This document shows positions 5,283 to 5,303 of a DNA stretch of 5,303 nucleotides, piece after piece (position 1 is the first letter of the stretch; the number at the start of each line of letters is the position of its first letter). The stretch is from Lachnospiraceae bacterium. GTDB taxonomy: Bacteria; Bacillota; Clostridia; Lachnospirales; Lachnospiraceae. Location: NCBI GenBank assembly GCA_029068665.1, contig JAIECC010000329.1:1-5303 (forward strand). The letters are read 5' to 3'. The notes beneath the pieces were generated by a model, which saw nothing but the letters and a program-made list of their open reading frames with translations, made no database searches and was not told where the DNA came from. The position numbers and the translations under genes were made by a program.

Positions 5283-5303
5283 CGGAATGTGGCTCAGCTT
5301 GGT
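5283..5303 (+). tRNA. Partial tRNA, probably tRNA-Pro, cut by the right edge
   Basis: The last 21 bases read as the 5' part of a tRNA: a seven-base acceptor strand CGGAATG, then TG, the D-stem strand GCTC and the loop start AGCTTGGT. Starting with C followed by GG, and the AGCTTGGT loop, are typical of tRNA-Pro in Bacillota. The anticodon lies outside the window, so the identity is an inference. A good promoter stands upstream. Confidence 0.66.

Overview
The window looks like chromosomal DNA from a low-to-mid GC Bacillota, most likely of the Clostridia/Lachnospiraceae type. The evidence is strong AGGAGG-type ribosome binding sites, AT-rich sigma-A promoters with TATAAT boxes, a GH1 enzyme of clostridial type, and a transglutaminase-like protein with a probable TTG start. 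The phylum is well supported; the family is an inference.

Layout, left to right. (1) Bases 1-206, minus strand: the N-terminal part of an unrecognised small membrane protein that runs off the left edge. (2) 207-347: a divergent promoter region. (3) 348-968, plus: a short AraC-type regulator with an N-terminal cupin domain. (4) 965-1354, minus: a single-domain cupin protein, convergent with the regulator; the two stop codons share one TTAA. (5) 1355-1517: a second divergent promoter region. (6) 1518-2153, plus: trmB, the tRNA m7G46 methyltransferase. (7) 2154-2652: a 500-base gap holding a 9-bp inverted repeat, a promoter, a tRNA-Lys(CTT) gene without encoded CCA, a weak terminator-like hairpin, an operator-like dyad and the bglA promoters. 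(8) 2653-3999, plus: a GH1 beta-glucosidase. (9) 4052-4663, plus: a transglutaminase-like cysteine-protease-fold protein. (10) 4716-5198, plus: a GNAT acetyltransferase. (11) 5217-5303: a promoter and the first 21 bases of another tRNA, probably tRNA-Pro, cut by the right edge.

There is no long operon. The AraC regulator and the cupin protein probably form a small regulator/target or sensing pair. trmB is a housekeeping tRNA-modification gene that happens to precede a tRNA gene. bglA is an orphan glycosidase with no transporter beside it; its active-site residues suit non-phosphorylated beta-glucosides. The transglutaminase-like and GNAT genes form a compact AT-rich pair that may have its own promoter inside the end of bglA.

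I found no defence system, mobile element, CRISPR array or clearly new multi-gene system. The most useful observations are the matching promoters of the two tRNA genes, the promoter embedded at the bglA stop codon (which supports a later start for the next gene), the shared stop codons and nearby inverted repeat of the araC/cupin pair, and the GC mosaic between the genes.
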